A DNA stretch of 63,154 bases from Sphingomonadales bacterium (GTDB taxonomy: Bacteria > Pseudomonadota > Alphaproteobacteria > Sphingomonadales > Sphingomonadaceae), in contig JANXUK010000129.1 in NCBI GenBank assembly GCA_025356275.1, positions 1-63,154 on the forward strand, given 5' to 3'. Each line of letters opens with the position of its first letter. Position 1 is the first letter of the stretch. The position numbers and the translations under genes were made by a program. The notes under the pieces were generated by a model. The model was not told where the DNA came from. It saw nothing but the letters and a program-made list of their open reading frames with translations, and made no database searches. Below, piece by piece: positions 62,489-63,154 of the stretch.

Positions 62489-62950
62489 ATGCCCAAAATC
62501 GACCTCGCCGCCCTGCCCCGCACCAACAAGACCGGCTATCCGCCGCCGCATGACGCGCCAGTCAACGCGCGGTGGTACACCCGGCTCGGCCCGGCATCGG
62601 GGCTCAGCGCCTTTGCCGCCAGCCATGTGGTGCTGAAGCCCGGCGCCTGGTCGTCTCAGCGCCACTGGCACCACGGCGAGGACGAGATGGTGGTGATGCT
62701 GGCGGGCGAGGCAGTGCTGATCGAGGATGGCACACGCACCATCTTGCAGGCAGGCGACATCGCAACCTTCCCGATGGGCGCGGCCAATGGCCATCACCTG
62801 ATCAATGAAAGCGACGCCGATTGCTGCTTTGTCGCAATCAGCGCGGGCACGGAGGATGGCGGTGAATATTCCGACATCGACATGCTGTTCACCGCCGATG
62901 ACCGCTATGTCCGGCGCGATGGCAGCGAATATCCCACAACGCCGCGCTAG
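62489..62950 (+). CDS. Cupin-domain protein
   Basis: A 153-residue single-domain cupin. Motif 1 is HWHHGEDEMVVMLAGEAVL, with two to three histidines and a glutamate for a metal, and motif 2 is GDIATFPMGAANGHHLIN. It may be a small dioxygenase, isomerase or sugar-binding protein; the family is too broad to say. ATG at 62489 lies 86 bases from divergent dapE. Its TAG stop is supplied by the terminal CTAG of the third 106-bp repeat. Confidence 0.82.
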   Translation: MPKIDLAALPRTNKTGYPPPHDAPVNARWYTRLGPASGLSAFAASHVVLKPGAWSSQRHWHHGEDEMVVMLAGEAVLIEDGTRTILQAGDIATFPMGAANGHHLINESDADCCFVAISAGTEDGGEYSDIDMLFTADDRYVRRDGSEYPTTPR

Positions 62951-63052
62951 AGCATGATGCGATAAGATAGAATCGCATCATGCTCTAGAGTCTTTGTTTT
63001 CGCGTGATTTATCGACAAAAACCGGCACCCACTTTTTGTCATCACGCTCTAA
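62947..63052 (+). repeat. 106-bp double-palindrome repeat, copy 3
   Basis: Same orientation as copy 2. The first stem pairs CTAGAGCATGATGCGAT with ATCGCATCATGCTCTAG; the base changes from copy 2 (CAAG to CATG) are compensated in both arms. The second half (CGTGATTTATCGACAAAAA ... TTTTTGTCATCACG) also keeps its pairing through changes on both sides. The remaining 102 bases of the window hold nothing recognisable. Confidence 0.88.
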
Positions 63053-63154
63053 GCGCACGGCAAGGTCTTGTAGGTAGCAGTCCGACAGCTTTGCCTATCA
63101 CGGAGCCGGCAGCGGACGTTCCGTCGATCCCGATGATCCCCCGCAGATTAAGAG

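Overview
The window is a 63 kb stretch of GC-rich alphaproteobacterial chromosome, most likely from the Sphingomonadaceae and close to Novosphingobium. The D-mannonate dehydratase has the same length (402 residues) and the same active-site numbering as the characterised Novosphingobium aromaticivorans ManD. The housekeeping block near the right end (coaBC, ubiB, ubiE, mutM, rpsT, dnaA) is also an alphaproteobacterial gene order. Most genes overlap their neighbour by 1 or 4 bases, so translational coupling is the rule.

Left edge (1-300): the left end of an IS200/IS605 element, with the start of its Y1 transposase running off the window. Positions 355-6261: a complete uronate pathway. uxuB, uxaC and a GntR/FCD regulator are on the minus strand, divergent from manD and kdgK, and together they convert glucuronate to 2-keto-3-deoxy-6-phosphogluconate. 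A large imperfect inverted repeat lies between the two arms. Positions 6251-14856: a secreted GH2 enzyme with beta-glucuronidase-like motifs, divergent from a run of carboxylesterase, aromatic-acid-type MFS transporter, cytochrome P450 and secreted alpha/beta hydrolase. The two halves could form one route for using glucuronide or ester conjugates, with the sugar going to uxaC and the aglycone to the P450 and hydrolases.

Positions 15224-40662: a large exopolysaccharide locus of the Wzx/Wzy type. It has an O-antigen ligase/polymerase-like protein, a coupled helical-repeat protein, a tyrosine autokinase with a Tyr-Gly tail, a Wza-like lipoprotein, an EpsG-like polymerase, a flippase, an acetyltransferase, four intact glycosyltransferases and one decayed one, four methyltransferases, a polysaccharide deacetylase, a FemAB/GNAT-like acyltransferase, an asparagine synthetase-type amidotransferase, an RmlD-like reductase, the initiating sugar-phosphate transferase and a nucleotide-sugar dehydrogenase. 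Directly after it (40832-44311) come three overlapping genes: a stand-alone lasso-peptide B2-type protease, an ABC exporter and an NTP_transf_5-type nucleotidyltransferase. No recognisable precursor peptide or RRE partner is nearby. This is the most unusual gene combination in the window.

Positions 44562-63154: housekeeping and core metabolism: aminotransferase, DUF4136-like lipoprotein, dut, coaBC, a tRNA-like gene with a broken acceptor stem, a membrane protein, ubiB, ubiE, mutM, rpsT, dnaA, a decayed TylF-type methyltransferase, a MoeB/ThiF-like protein, a sirtuin, dapB, a small HExxH protein, nth, a TonB-C-like gene with an in-frame stop, dapE and a cupin. Three copies of a 106-bp double-palindrome repeat lie in this part; two of them supply the stop codon of the gene they follow.

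Four genes are visibly broken (a small membrane protein, a glycosyltransferase, a TylF-type methyltransferase and a TonB-C protein), and the wzc-like gene may carry a frameshift at its start. No CRISPR array, prophage or integrase was seen.
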